From assembly GCF_030433855.1 (NCBI RefSeq), contig NZ_JARUXC010000008.1, positions 62,001-126,000 on the forward strand: a DNA stretch of 64,000 nucleotides, given 5' to 3'. The notes under the pieces were generated by a model. The model made no database searches and had not been told where the DNA came from. It saw only the letters and a program-made list of their open reading frames with translations. The DNA comes from Agreia sp. PsM10. Its GTDB lineage: Bacteria > Actinomycetota > Actinomycetes > Actinomycetales > Microbacteriaceae. The translations under genes and the position numbers were made by a program. Of this stretch, positions 35,188 through 44,601 are shown piece by piece (position 1 is the stretch's first letter; every line of letters starts with the position of its first letter).

Positions 35188-36753
35188 ATGGACCTCCTCG
35201 ACGCATCCCTCGGCGATATTGCCGCGCGTCTCCGGCAGCTCCTCGACGAGAACCGCGTAGCCCTTGCTTCAGGTTCCGGGTCTCCTGCAGATTCCGGTGA
35301 TGCCCTGCTCGCAGCGGCCCATCAGTGGGAGGCCATCGGTCGCGCCAGTGACGCTGCCCGTACCTGGGTGGCGGCGGAGGTCGCGCACGAGTCCCGCCGT
35401 GAACTCGACACCGCGGGGCTCGCGTACCGTCATGGGTTCGGGTCGGCGAGAAAGCTCCTTGCTGCGACCACGAACGTCTCGGAGCGCACCGCGGCGACCC
35501 GTATCAGCCTGGGCCAGCGGTTGCGGTCGTCGGTGTCTCTGTCGGGAACGCCGAATCCGAGTTTCTTCCCGCAGGTCGAGGCGGCGTTCTTCGCCGGTCG
35601 GGTCGGCGTGGATTCGGCAGCGGTGATCTGCCGCACCCTGTCCGAGGTGGTGAATCGCACCGGCTGGTCGGATGCCACGGATCAGGCGGAACGGCACCTC
35701 GTCGCCGCAGCGATGGCCACCATTACCGACCCGGATGCCGATGCCGTTGGCGAAGGGGATGCATGGTCGAGGGCACCGAGGCGGTACACGGTCGAGGAGA
35801 TCGGCCGGCTCGCGATCCGCATCCGGGAACACCTCGACCCCGACGGTGCCGAACCCCGCGACGCCGTGAAACAGTCCCTGCGCGGGTTCAGCTACCCGAA
35901 GGTCGGCGCCGACGGCATGGCGAGAGGCCGGTACGCTCTCCCGCCCCTGCAACTGGGCGTGTTCCTGGCCGCGGTCGACTCGATCCTCAGCCCACGCACC
36001 CCCGATGCACCGAACCCGGCAGACTCAGCAGCGGCCGACCCCGACCACGGCGCTACCGACATCGCCGGGGACCAGACCAATGGCCTCCTGACGATCGACG
36101 ACCGCTCTCCACGCGAACCCGCACCGCAAGGAGACACTTCAGACGACCACACCGTGATCGATGCGCGCACGGCGGAGCAGAAGCTCCTCGACGCGGTCAT
36201 GACCCTCATCGAGCTGGCCGCGACGTCGCCGACCGCGTCGCTGCTGAACGGGGCGGCACCGACCGTGAACGTGCACGTCACCCTCGACGACCTCCAAACC
36301 GGGCACGGAGCCGCGTGGATCGACGGCAGCACCGAACCCATCCCCATCAGCACCGTCGACCACCTCCGCTGCCACGGCGGCACCATCACCACCCTCTTCG
36401 GCAAGCACGGCGAGATCCTGCACCACGGCAAAACGAAACGTCTCGCCACCCGCAGGCAACGCAGAGCCCTCGCCGCCCGCGACGGCGGATGCGTCATCCC
36501 CGGCTGTGCCGCACCACCCTCACGGTGTCAGGCGCACCACGTGACCCCGTGGGTGAGTGAGAACTATCCGCCCGGACGGACCGACATCGATAATTTGGTG
36601 TTGCTGTGTCCGTTCCACCACACCACCATCCACACCTCGGCATGGCAACTCGTCATGATCCACGGCAGACCGCACGTCAAACCACCCAGCTGGCAAGACC
36701 CGCACCGAACACCAAGGCCCGCCGGACAGCGACGAACAGGCAGACCCTGGTGA
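35188..36753 (+). CDS. DUF222/HNH endonuclease (13E12-repeat family)
   Basis: A 521-residue protein. The N-terminal DUF222 domain spans about residues 30-330, and the C-terminal HNH nuclease module reads CVIPGCAAPPSRCQAHHV, then DNLVLLCPFHHTTIH, with the HH...N...H core and paired Cys for zinc. Many copies of this family occur per actinobacterial genome and are thought to be mobile or selfish, but no function is established. The ATG at 35188 has no clear ribosome binding site; an upstream TTG would add four residues. It is flanked on both sides by repeats, which suggests that the unit was inserted or expanded here. Confidence 0.9.
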   Translation: MDLLDASLGDIAARLRQLLDENRVALASGSGSPADSGDALLAAAHQWEAIGRASDAARTWVAAEVAHESRRELDTAGLAYRHGFGSARKLLAATTNVSERTAATRISLGQRLRSSVSLSGTPNPSFFPQVEAAFFAGRVGVDSAAVICRTLSEVVNRTGWSDATDQAERHLVAAAMATITDPDADAVGEGDAWSRAPRRYTVEEIGRLAIRIREHLDPDGAEPRDAVKQSLRGFSYPKVGADGMARGRYALPPLQLGVFLAAVDSILSPRTPDAPNPADSAAADPDHGATDIAGDQTNGLLTIDDRSPREPAPQGDTSDDHTVIDARTAEQKLLDAVMTLIELAATSPTASLLNGAAPTVNVHVTLDDLQTGHGAAWIDGSTEPIPISTVDHLRCHGGTITTLFGKHGEILHHGKTKRLATRRQRRALAARDGGCVIPGCAAPPSRCQAHHVTPWVSENYPPGRTDIDNLVLLCPFHHTTIHTSAWQLVMIHGRPHVKPPSWQDPHRTPRPAGQRRTGRPW

Positions 36754-36757
36754 ACCC

Positions 36758-36975
36758 GGCGACCCCGTTCATCGAGCAGGTCGAGACGCGAGTGCCCTTC
36801 GACACCCCGTTTGCCGAGCCTGCCGAGACGCGAGTGCCCTTCGATACGCGTTCGTCGAGCCGGTCGAGACGACTGCCCTTCGACACCCCGCTCGGCGAGC
36901 CTGTCGAGACGCGACCCCATCGACACCCCGTTCGCCGCGCCTGTCGAGACGCGACGCCCTTCGGCAGGCTCAGAA
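36758..36975. repeat. Tandem array of about 41-base units
   Basis: Directly after the HNH gene come five degenerate units of 40-42 bases, each containing CGAGCCTGTCGAGACGCGA or a variant followed by CCCTTCGACACCCCGTT. The TCGAGACG cores start at 36781, 36823, 36864, 36904 and 36944. The array ends in a truncated copy of the dispersed CCCTTCGGCAGGCTCAG repeat. There are no unique spacers, so it is not a CRISPR array. Confidence 0.85.
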
Positions 36976-36983
36976 ACGAGGTG

Positions 36984-38207
36984 TTACTGCGCCTCGAAGT
37001 AGAACTTCGTTCCGTCGAGGCTCGACACGACCCACAGGCCCTGCTCGACCCCGGTGGTCGGGATCGCGACCGCGATGTTGCCCGATGCGGATGCGCCGGG
37101 AGCGAGCTCCGTGACCGCATCGATACCGCCGGGTGCGATGGCGATGGCGTCGTACTGGTTGTACATGGTGCCATCGGCCGCCTCGAAGCCCACCTGCACA
37201 TAGGCGGGGTAGCCGGTCTCCGATCCGACGTACGTCGTGGTGATGGGCAGCAAGGCGAACGAAGTTCCGGCGGGCGCGGTGTCGCTGAAGGAGTTCTCTG
37301 CGGCGACCGCTGCATCGGCGTTCAGAGTGGGGGCGTTCACCGTGACCTGCCAGGTCGGCTCGCCCAGCTGCGAGAGCTCGATGCTCGAACCGAGGGGAGC
37401 CGGGTTCTCGCGCGATCCGACATCCCCGGCCACGGGTGCACCCTGCTCGCCCGTCGACGTGTCGTCGCCCGGTTCGATGGGCTCCGAGGTCGCAGACGGG
37501 GAGCTGCTCGCAATGGCCTCATCGACGGTGTCGAAGAACAGGTTGGTGTACGCGATCGACAGAACGATCGAGAGGATCAGCGCGAGCAGCGACACAGCGC
37601 TGCCCACGATGGCGAGCGTCTTCTTGCGCCCCTTGAGGAAGATCGCGATGACACCGAGCACCAGACCGACGAACGCGAAGAACCCGGTGATGTAGTTGAT
37701 GAACGGAATGAACGACCCGAGGAGCGCGACGCTTCCGATGATCACCGCCGTGAGAGCGAGGCCGCCCGGCCCCTTCTTCGGGCTGATCGTTCCCGGTGCG
37801 TAGGGCGCGGCCGGGTACTGGGCCGACGCGTACTGTCCGGATGGGTACTGTCCAGACGGGTACTGGCTTGTCGGCGGGTAGTTCTGCGACTGAGGGGGCG
37901 GAGTTCCGTAGTCGCTGACCGGAGGAGTGCCGCCGTATGCGGGCGGAGTGGTCGGGGCGCTGCTGTAAGAGGGCGGTGCCGGCGGTGCCGGCGGTGCCGG
38001 CGGTGCCGGCGGTGCCGGTGGTGCCGGCGAACTCGGCGGAACGGGAGGTGCTGGCGGGGGAGGAGTAGACGAGAACTGCGGTTCAGACGCGCCTGCCGAG
38101 GCCTCTGGCAATGCAGATGCCTCTGGCGGTGCAGCAGCCTCAGGCGACGCGGGAGTCTTCGGATCCTCGGGGACGCCGGGGAAAGCAGGAGGCTGTGAGT
38201 CTGGCAT
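36984..38207 (-). CDS. Pro/Ala-rich DUF4190/DUF4352-like membrane protein
   Basis: A 407-residue protein. Residues 1-145 are low-complexity: a (PPA)n run of five to six units near residue 60, then Tyr/Gln/Pro-rich repeats (SQYPSGQYPSGQYASAQYP). Two to three membrane helices follow at about 150-225 (DUF4190-like, GPGGLALTAVIIGSVALLGS). The outer C-terminal domain (about 255-407) resembles DUF4352, starting ENPAPLGSSIEL. Function unknown; such proteins are cell-surface exposed. The Pro-rich N-terminus would be cytosolic. A CACACT box 6 bases before the ATG fits a leaderless start. Confidence 0.8.
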   Translation of the reverse strand: MPDSQPPAFPGVPEDPKTPASPEAAAPPEASALPEASAGASEPQFSSTPPPPAPPVPPSSPAPPAPPAPPAPPAPPAPPSYSSAPTTPPAYGGTPPVSDYGTPPPQSQNYPPTSQYPSGQYPSGQYASAQYPAAPYAPGTISPKKGPGGLALTAVIIGSVALLGSFIPFINYITGFFAFVGLVLGVIAIFLKGRKKTLAIVGSAVSLLALILSIVLSIAYTNLFFDTVDEAIASSSPSATSEPIEPGDDTSTGEQGAPVAGDVGSRENPAPLGSSIELSQLGEPTWQVTVNAPTLNADAAVAAENSFSDTAPAGTSFALLPITTTYVGSETGYPAYVQVGFEAADGTMYNQYDAIAIAPGGIDAVTELAPGASASGNIAVAIPTTGVEQGLWVVSSLDGTKFYFEAQ

Positions 38208-38291
38208 GTTCCGAGTGTGGCAGACGGCCCGTGCGGCGCAACACCCTCTTCCGAGGGCCCGGGATCGCGCGAGAGGCTCGTGATCGACGCG

Positions 38292-39500
38292 TCAGCGCGG
38301 CAGCTCTCCGGAGACGACCTCGCCCTTCGAGACCACGGCCACGATGTTGGCGGTGTCGAGATCCGACAGACTCTGCCAGGGCCGACCGCGCATCACGACG
38401 AAGTCGGCGAGCTGGCCGGCGGCGATACGTCCGAGCTTCTGCTCGAGCCTCAACGCGCGACTCGCCCGCGACGTGGCCGCCTGCAGCGCCCGCTCAGGAG
38501 TCCACCCGAAGACGCGCGCCATCAGCCGCACCTCCGCCATCTGATCGCCGAACTTCACGTGGTGACCGTTCGCATCCGTGCCCAGCACGAAGTCGACCCC
38601 GAGGTCGGCGGCCGCCCGCATTCCGGCGTCCCGCTTCTCGACCAGCTGCGCGGCCTTGTCGGCCTGCTCGGACGAGACGCCGTTCTCGCCGGCGGCGATG
38701 CGGTCGTTGATGAGCAGGGTGGGTGCCACGGTGATGCCCGCGGCGGCGATCCGGGATGCCTGCGCCTCGGTCAGCAGGGTGCCGTGCTCGATCGAGTCGA
38801 CGCCCTCGTCGATGGCGACCTCGATGCCGTCGGCGGTGTGCGCGTGGGCCGCGACGCGCATACCGAGCGCGTGGGCCTCGTCGACGATCACGGCGATCTC
38901 CGCCCGCGTGTAGTTGCGCCACGAACTCTTGTCGCCCACCGAGAGAACACCGCCGCTCGTGGCGATCTTCACCCCGTCGGCGCCGGCCCGCGCGAAGTGC
39001 CGCACGAGCTGCCGGCACTGGTCGGGGCCGTCGGCCAGCGGCTTGCGCTGCGTGAACGCGGGCGGAATGAACAGGTCGCCGTGACCGGCGGTCATGCTCA
39101 CCATGCCGTGGGCCTGCATGCGCGGGCCGGTCACGACGCCCGTGTCGATTGCGCGGCGCATCGAGAACTGGATGTCGTCGGCCGACAGATCGCGGATCGT
39201 CGTCACCCCGCCGCGCATCGCCGTGAGGGCGTTCGACAGGCCGTGCAGCGTCTGCTCCTCGACCCGGGTCATCAGCGGCCAGGTGAGGAAGTCTGCGGTG
39301 CCCGGCCCGGCATAGCCGACGATGTGCACATGCGTGTCGATGAGCCCGGGGATCACGCTGAACTCGGGGGTCTCCCCATCGGTGGCCGCGGCGGGTTCGT
39401 CGAAGACGGCGTCGGCGCCCGATCGAGACCAGCTCAGGGATCGGATGCCCGCATCGGCGGTGCCGTCCCAGAGGGCCACGGCGGGAAGGTGCTGGTTCAT
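38292..39500 (-). CDS. Metal-dependent amidohydrolase (imidazolonepropionase/prolidase-like)
   Basis: A 402-residue member of the amidohydrolase superfamily. Metal ligands: HxH in DTHVHIVGY, a probable carbamylated Lys in DGVKIATSGG, His in HAHTADGIE and SIEHGTLL, and Asp in LGTDANGHH. This set matches the group that includes Xaa-Pro dipeptidases and other cyclic-amide hydrolases. It differs from the two ATZ/TRZ-type amidohydrolases further along. It is the last gene of the BMP-type importer unit, 45 bases after the permease, so its substrate is probably imported by that transporter or derived from it. Confidence 0.87.
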   Translation of the reverse strand: MNQHLPAVALWDGTADAGIRSLSWSRSGADAVFDEPAAATDGETPEFSVIPGLIDTHVHIVGYAGPGTADFLTWPLMTRVEEQTLHGLSNALTAMRGGVTTIRDLSADDIQFSMRRAIDTGVVTGPRMQAHGMVSMTAGHGDLFIPPAFTQRKPLADGPDQCRQLVRHFARAGADGVKIATSGGVLSVGDKSSWRNYTRAEIAVIVDEAHALGMRVAAHAHTADGIEVAIDEGVDSIEHGTLLTEAQASRIAAAGITVAPTLLINDRIAAGENGVSSEQADKAAQLVEKRDAGMRAAADLGVDFVLGTDANGHHVKFGDQMAEVRLMARVFGWTPERALQAATSRASRALRLEQKLGRIAAGQLADFVVMRGRPWQSLSDLDTANIVAVVSKGEVVSGELPR

Positions 39501-39545
39501 GGTGCTCTCTCTTGTGGTGCGGGCGGTTCTGGAAGACGGGCGAGT

Positions 39546-40856
39546 CTAGCTGCGCGAGTTCTTGCGGGGGAAGAGATGACCGAGCGCGGCCGGCGGTCGC
39601 ATCGTGGTTCCGGCGACCACGAGCACGGCCAGGGTCACGAGGTAGGGCGCGGCGGTCGGCAGCTCGCTGGGCAGCGGCACGAACACGAACACCAGCACGA
39701 GGGCGATGCCGAGCAGCAGCGGGGCGAGCCCGCCGCGGCGCTTGCCCGCGAACATCCGGCTGAGACCGATCGCCACGAAGACGATCGCCAGAATGAAGAG
39801 CAGGGCCTTGAACGTCTCCGGCCTGCCGAGCCCGACGGCGTCGCTGAAGCCGAACAGGCTCGACCCCAGGAAGACGCCCGACGGCATCCAGTTGCCGAAG
39901 ATGAGCGTCGCGAGACCGATGAATCCTCTGCCCGCTGTCTGATTCTCGACATAGGCCTGCGAGATGAGGGCCAGATAGCCGCCCGCGAATCCGGCGAGAC
40001 CGCTGCCCACGAGCACCGCCACCCAGCGCGTGCGGTGCACGCTGCCGCCGAGGGCCTGCAGTGCTGCGGGCTGCTCGCCGGCGGCCCGCCAGCGCAGCCC
40101 GAACGGGGTGCGCCACAGGATGTATGCCGTCGCGGGAATGAGGAGCAGTCCGATGATCGCCGCGAGAGAGACGTCACGCGTGAGCCCGCCCACGATTCCG
40201 CCCAGCTGGGTGATCACCGGGATGCCCGATGCCTCCATGGCACGGGTCGCGTCCAGGGTGCCGAATCCTCCCGAGAGGAAGGGGATGCCGATGTTCGGCA
40301 ACGAGCCGTCGATGCGCGGTGACCGCGAGATCGTGCCTCCGTCGACCCCGTTGAAGACGATGTCCGACATGAAACGGGCGAGCGCCGCGGCGACCACGTT
40401 GATCGAGACGCCGACGATGAGCTGGTTGAGTCCCATCTCGATGCAGAGCACGGCCATCAGCAGACCGAAGACGAGACCGCCCACGATTCCTCCGCCGAGC
40501 GCGGCCCATGGCCCCCAGAACCAGCCGAAGATGCCGGCCATCCAGGTGCCGCCGATCATCATGCCCTCGAGGCCGACGTTGATGATGCCCGCGCGCTCGG
40601 AGTACAGGCCGCCGATAGCGACGACCGCGATGGGCACGGTGAGGCGCAGGGCCGAGCCCCAGGTGGATGACGCCGAGATTCCGGGGGCGTCGGCCACGTA
40701 CTGCGCCACGACGATCAGCGCGAAACCGAGAAGGCTCCAGCGCAGGGCGGCGCGGAGGGTGCGCCGGCTGGGCGCGAGCGAGCGCGGAGCGGCGGCGACG
40801 GTCTTCGTCGCGCCGTCGACGGTCAGGCCGGCGGCGGCCCCACTGCTGTCGGTCAT
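39546..40856 (-). CDS. Nucleoside-type ABC importer, permease 2
   Basis: A 436-residue permease of the BPD_transp_2 (branched-chain/ribose/nucleoside) family with about ten hydrophobic helices. The family motif SERAGIINVGLEGMMIGGTW is at about residues 84-103, and a cytosolic EAA-like loop lies near GLRWRAAGEQPAALQALGG. It pairs with the next permease, as in RnsC/RnsD or NupB/NupC nucleoside importers. Its ATG overlaps the stop of that gene (ATGA). Residues 1-45 are a polar Ala/Ser-rich extension. Confidence 0.92.
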   Translation of the reverse strand: MTDSSGAAAGLTVDGATKTVAAAPRSLAPSRRTLRAALRWSLLGFALIVVAQYVADAPGISASSTWGSALRLTVPIAVVAIGGLYSERAGIINVGLEGMMIGGTWMAGIFGWFWGPWAALGGGIVGGLVFGLLMAVLCIEMGLNQLIVGVSINVVAAALARFMSDIVFNGVDGGTISRSPRIDGSLPNIGIPFLSGGFGTLDATRAMEASGIPVITQLGGIVGGLTRDVSLAAIIGLLLIPATAYILWRTPFGLRWRAAGEQPAALQALGGSVHRTRWVAVLVGSGLAGFAGGYLALISQAYVENQTAGRGFIGLATLIFGNWMPSGVFLGSSLFGFSDAVGLGRPETFKALLFILAIVFVAIGLSRMFAGKRRGGLAPLLLGIALVLVFVFVPLPSELPTAAPYLVTLAVLVVAGTTMRPPAALGHLFPRKNSRS

Positions 40857-41950
40857 GAGGATGCCTCCACGGTCTGTGCGCCCGCCCTGCGTCGGCCGCG
40901 GATCGCGTTCCACAGCGCGAGTCGGCGATCGGCCTTGTCGGTGAACCAGTAGCCGATGGCGCTCGAGAGAAGGATCACGGCCATGAACACGGAGCCGACC
41001 TCGGTGGGCAGCTGAACGAGGCCGAGCACCTGCGAGCTGCGCTCGACGAACGCGAGCACGAAGGCGCCCACGGCGACTCCGATCGGATGCGATCGGCCGA
41101 GCAGGGCCGCGGCGAGGCCGGTGAACATGAGGTCGGTGGGAAGCGTGCCGTCGAAGCGGAACGCCACGCCGAGCACATGCGGCAGGCCCACCAGTCCTGC
41201 GATCGCGCCGGATCCGAGCATCGCCCAGATGATCCGCCGGTTCACCTTGATGCCGGCCGATTCGGCCGCCTCGGGAGACTTCGCCGCCACCTGCAGGGTG
41301 AACCCGAACGTCGTGCGGTACTGGATCAGATAGAAGACGATGCCGACCACGATGGCCAGAACGAGGAAACCCGAGATCGATGTGCGGTTGCCGATGCCCA
41401 GGTCGACGAGCGCGGGCATCGCCCCGTCGGCGCCGATGATGGCCGTGCCGGTGTTCTGCCCTCCGCCCGAGCGGAAGACGTTGGCGAGCAGGATCGCGAC
41501 GACCGTGGTCGCGATGGCGTTCATGAGGATCGAGGTGATGACCTCGCTGACCCCGCGGTAGACCCGGAGAAGCGCCGGAACCAGAGCCCACAGCGCGCCG
41601 ACCAGGCAGCACACCAGCAGGGTGATGGGCAGTCGCAGGTAGAGCGGCAGGGGCAGATTGGCGGCGACGACCGCGCCCGCCAGCGCGGCGACCCGGTACT
41701 GGCCGTCGACGCCGATGTTGAACAGGCCCATGCGCAGGGCGAAGGCCGCCGCGATGCCGGCGAGGTAGAGCGGCACCGCGTTGTTCAGCGCCGACACGAG
41801 CGAAGCCGGCTCGATGCCGTAGTTCCACATGACCTCGTAGGCGCTGGCGGCCGAGTATCCGCCGAAGGTGAGGAAGAGCGTGGTCACGAGCAGCGCGAGC
41901 AGCACCGATACGACGGGGCCGGCGATCGTGAGCAGGATGCGCCGGGTCAT
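40853..41950 (-). CDS. Nucleoside-type ABC importer, permease 1
   Basis: A 365-residue BPD_transp_2-family permease with about nine to ten helices. Characteristic motifs are LRMGLFNIGVDGQYRVAALA and RGVSEVITSILMNAIA, found in permeases that work with BMP-type binding proteins. It forms the heteromeric channel with the 436-residue permease. Start and stop overlap the neighbouring genes by four bases each, so the ATPase and the two permeases are tightly coupled. Confidence 0.93.
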   Translation of the reverse strand: MTRRILLTIAGPVVSVLLALLVTTLFLTFGGYSAASAYEVMWNYGIEPASLVSALNNAVPLYLAGIAAAFALRMGLFNIGVDGQYRVAALAGAVVAANLPLPLYLRLPITLLVCCLVGALWALVPALLRVYRGVSEVITSILMNAIATTVVAILLANVFRSGGGQNTGTAIIGADGAMPALVDLGIGNRTSISGFLVLAIVVGIVFYLIQYRTTFGFTLQVAAKSPEAAESAGIKVNRRIIWAMLGSGAIAGLVGLPHVLGVAFRFDGTLPTDLMFTGLAAALLGRSHPIGVAVGAFVLAFVERSSQVLGLVQLPTEVGSVFMAVILLSSAIGYWFTDKADRRLALWNAIRGRRRAGAQTVEASS

Positions 41951-43479
41951 GCCGCCGCCTCTGGTTGGCGCCTGACGCCGGTCATGTATTCGCCGAGCTC
42001 CTGCGCATCCACATCTGCCGGGTGCAGTTCGGCGACGATGCGACCGCGGTAGAACACCAGCAGCCGGTCGGAGAGCGAGAGCAGTTCGTCGAGGTCGGCC
42101 GAGATGAGCACCGTGCCGAGACCGCGGTCGCGTGCGGCGGTGAGTTCGGTCCAGACGGCCGACTGGGCGCCGATGTCGACGCCGCGCGTGGGGTGGGCGG
42201 CGATGAGCACATCGGGGGATGAGCCGAGTTCGCGCCCCACGATGAACTTCTGCTGGTTGCCGCCCGAGAGCGACGAGGCGAGGCTCGCGACGGAGCCGCC
42301 GCGCACGTCGAACTTCTCGATGATCGAGGCGGCGGCCGCGGCGGCGCCGGAACGGCTGAACCACGGGCCGCGCTTGATCGGCGCCCTCGAGTGGTAGCCG
42401 AGGGCGGCGTTCTCGCGCAGGGCCATCGACAGCACGAGACCGTCTTTGTGCCTGTCCTCGGGAATGTAGGCCATGCCGCGGGCGCGGCGCTGCTCGGTGG
42501 TCAGAGCACTGATGTCGTGTCCGCCCAGCGACACGGTGCCGGTGCTGGCGGTGCGGCCGAGAAGAGCGAGCAGCAGTTCGGACTGTCCGTTGCCCTCGAC
42601 GCCGGCGATCCCGACGATCTCGCCGCTGTGCACGGCGAACGACACGTCGTCGAGCGCGGCGACCTCGCCGTCGAGACCGACGCTGAGGTTGTCGGCGGAG
42701 AGCACGACGTCGTCGCCGGGCGGCAGGGAGCGGGGGCTCACCGACGGCATCGCCACCTTGACCATCAGCGAGGCGAGTTCGGCGGCGCTGGTCTCCGACG
42801 CGATGCGGTGCCCCACCACCTCGCCCGCTCGGATCACGGTGATCTCGTCGGCGAAGTCGAGCACCTCGTCGAGCTTGTGCGAGATGAAGATCACAGCGGC
42901 GCCCGCGGCGGTGAACGCGCGCATCGCCGCGAACAGCGACTGCGCCTCGCTCGGCACGAGCACCGCCGTGGGCTCGTCGAGGATGATGATGCGGGCGCCG
43001 CGGTAGAGCACCTTGAGGATCTCCACGCGCTGCCGGCCTCCCACGCCGAGCTCGCGCACGACGGCATTCACGTCGACCGGGAAGCCGTTCGTCGCGGCGA
43101 GTTCCGCGACGCTCCGGCGGGCCGCACGGCTGTCGAGCCGCAGGGCGGAACCGGGCTCGTCGGCGAGAACCACGTTCTCCCACACGCGGAGCGCGTCGGC
43201 GAGCAGGAAGTGCTGGTGCACGATGCCGATGCCGGCGCGCTGGGCGTCGCGGGGCGACGAGAACGTGCGCGGCTCGCCCGCGATCGTGATCGTGCCCTCA
43301 TCGGGGTGCTCCTCGCCGGCGAGGATCTTCATGAGGGTCGACTTGCCCGCACCGTTCTCTCCCACGATCGCGTGCACCGTGCCCGCTTTCACGGACAGGT
43401 CGATGCGATCGTTGGCGGTGAAGGTGCCGAACCTCTTGACGATGCCCGTGAGGCGCACCAGCTCTTCCTGCTTCTGCAT
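41947..43479 (-). CDS. Nucleoside-type ABC importer, double ATPase
   Basis: A 510-residue protein with two fused ATPase halves (about 8-235 and 255-500). Half 1: Walker A GENGAGKST, Q-loop GIVHQHFLL, signature changed to ELGVGGRQRVEI, Walker B IIILDEPTAVL. Half 2: a degenerate Walker A GVEGNGQSEL, signature LSGGNQQK, and DVLIAAHPTRGVD, where the usual Walker B catalytic Glu position is His, as is common in this RbsA/RnsB-like group. The ATG at 43479 with AGAAGGA is preferred to the TTG two codons upstream. An 18-base tandem duplication precedes it. Confidence 0.94.
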   Translation of the reverse strand: MQKQEELVRLTGIVKRFGTFTANDRIDLSVKAGTVHAIVGENGAGKSTLMKILAGEEHPDEGTITIAGEPRTFSSPRDAQRAGIGIVHQHFLLADALRVWENVVLADEPGSALRLDSRAARRSVAELAATNGFPVDVNAVVRELGVGGRQRVEILKVLYRGARIIILDEPTAVLVPSEAQSLFAAMRAFTAAGAAVIFISHKLDEVLDFADEITVIRAGEVVGHRIASETSAAELASLMVKVAMPSVSPRSLPPGDDVVLSADNLSVGLDGEVAALDDVSFAVHSGEIVGIAGVEGNGQSELLLALLGRTASTGTVSLGGHDISALTTEQRRARGMAYIPEDRHKDGLVLSMALRENAALGYHSRAPIKRGPWFSRSGAAAAAASIIEKFDVRGGSVASLASSLSGGNQQKFIVGRELGSSPDVLIAAHPTRGVDIGAQSAVWTELTAARDRGLGTVLISADLDELLSLSDRLLVFYRGRIVAELHPADVDAQELGEYMTGVRRQPEAAA

Positions 43480-43485
43480 GGCCAA

Positions 43486-43521
43486 TCCTTCTCGGCTAGA
43501 ACGTCCTTCTCGGCTAGAGCG
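43486..43521. repeat. 18-base tandem duplication carrying the RBS
   Basis: TCCTTCTCGGCTAGAACG (43486-43503) is repeated as TCCTTCTCGGCTAGAGCG (43504-43521), 17 of 18 bases identical. On the coding (minus) strand each copy reads CTAGCCGAGAAGGA, so the stop codon of the binding-protein gene and the AGAAGGA ribosome binding site of the ATPase gene are both doubled. Confidence 0.85.
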
Positions 43522-44560
43522 CCGACGTCACCGTGATCGTTCCGGCGATGATGTCCGCCTTGGCCTTCTCGAGCTGCTCGCTGTACTGGTCGACGAAGCC
43601 GCCCGAGGTCGAGTAGCCGACGCCGTCGTTCGACAGATCGAAGTCCTGCTCGCCCTCTTCGAGGGTTCCATCGAGGAATGCCTTGATCGAGTCCTCGACG
43701 GCCACGTTCACGTTCTTGATGGCCGAGGTCAGGATGTACGGCTTGATCGAGTCGTCGACCTGCTCGTAGACGTCGCCGTCGACCCCGATGGCCCAGTTCT
43801 TCTGGGCGTCGGTGCTGGATGCGGCCGCCTGCTCGTAGACTCCCTGGCCCGATCCGCCGGCTGCGGCGTAGATGACGTCGGCTCCGCTGGAGTACATCGA
43901 TGCCGCGGCCTCCTTGCCCTTGGTCGGGTCGGAGAATCCGGTGAAGTCACCGAGAGGAGCCAGGTAGGTGGAGTCGACCGTGATGTTCGGGTCGACCGAG
44001 GTCGCGCCGGCCTCGAAGCCGACGAAGAAGTTCTGGATGCTCGGCTGGTCGACGCCGCCGATGAATCCCACGTGGCCGGTCTTCGACGCGAGTGCCGCGG
44101 CCATGCCGACGAGGTAGGAGGACTGCTCTGCGGCGAACGAGATGGTGGTGGTGTCGGGGATGACCGTGCCCTTGTCGATGTCGACGGCGACGAACTGCGT
44201 GTCGGGGTGGTCGGTCGTCTGCTCCATGGGGGTCGCGTACTGGAACCCGATGCCGATGGCGAGGCCGGCTCCCTCGGAGATGGCGAGGTCGAGGCGGTCC
44301 TGGTAGTCGTCGGTGTTGGGGCTGGAGAGGTCGATGGGGGTGAAGTCGAGGCTGTCCTGCGCGTCGGTGAAACCCTTGTACGCGCTGTCCATGAACGAGA
44401 AGTCACCCGTCGTTCCGTAGAGCATCGCGACCTTGGGAAGGTCGGGATCGGTGCTGGCGCCCGTGGTGGCCGTCTTGCCGGAGCAGGCCGTGAGCGCGAG
44501 CGAGGCGGCGAGCACGAGGCCGCCGACCGCGAAGAGGCGAGAGCTGTGGATGCGTGACAA
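43514..44560 (-). CDS. BMP-family substrate-binding lipoprotein (nucleoside-type)
   Basis: A 348-residue solute-binding protein of the BMP/PnrA family, which typically binds purine nucleosides. The signal ends in the lipobox LALTAC (Cys near residue 25). The mature domain has VAMLYGTTGDFSFMDSAYKG, FVAVDIDKG, and the ligand-pocket GADVIYAAAGGSGQGVYEQA. The TTG at 44560 is chosen because AAGGAGA is 6 bases upstream and it gives a compact signal peptide; an earlier start would add 34 residues and cover the promoter. First gene of the importer unit, under the LacI-type operators. Confidence 0.92.
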   Translation of the reverse strand: MSRIHSSRLFAVGGLVLAASLALTACSGKTATTGASTDPDLPKVAMLYGTTGDFSFMDSAYKGFTDAQDSLDFTPIDLSSPNTDDYQDRLDLAISEGAGLAIGIGFQYATPMEQTTDHPDTQFVAVDIDKGTVIPDTTTISFAAEQSSYLVGMAAALASKTGHVGFIGGVDQPSIQNFFVGFEAGATSVDPNITVDSTYLAPLGDFTGFSDPTKGKEAAASMYSSGADVIYAAAGGSGQGVYEQAAASSTDAQKNWAIGVDGDVYEQVDDSIKPYILTSAIKNVNVAVEDSIKAFLDGTLEEGEQDFDLSNDGVGYSTSGGFVDQYSEQLEKAKADIIAGTITVTSAL

Positions 44561-44601
44561 GAGGGTCTCCTTCGGACGGTTCGATAGGGCGACGGTACGC
44601 C

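Noticed and set aside
36758-36975. Possible CRISPR array in the tandem units after the HNH gene
   Set aside because: The 41-base units run directly into each other with no unique spacers, there are no cas genes, and the units are degenerate.
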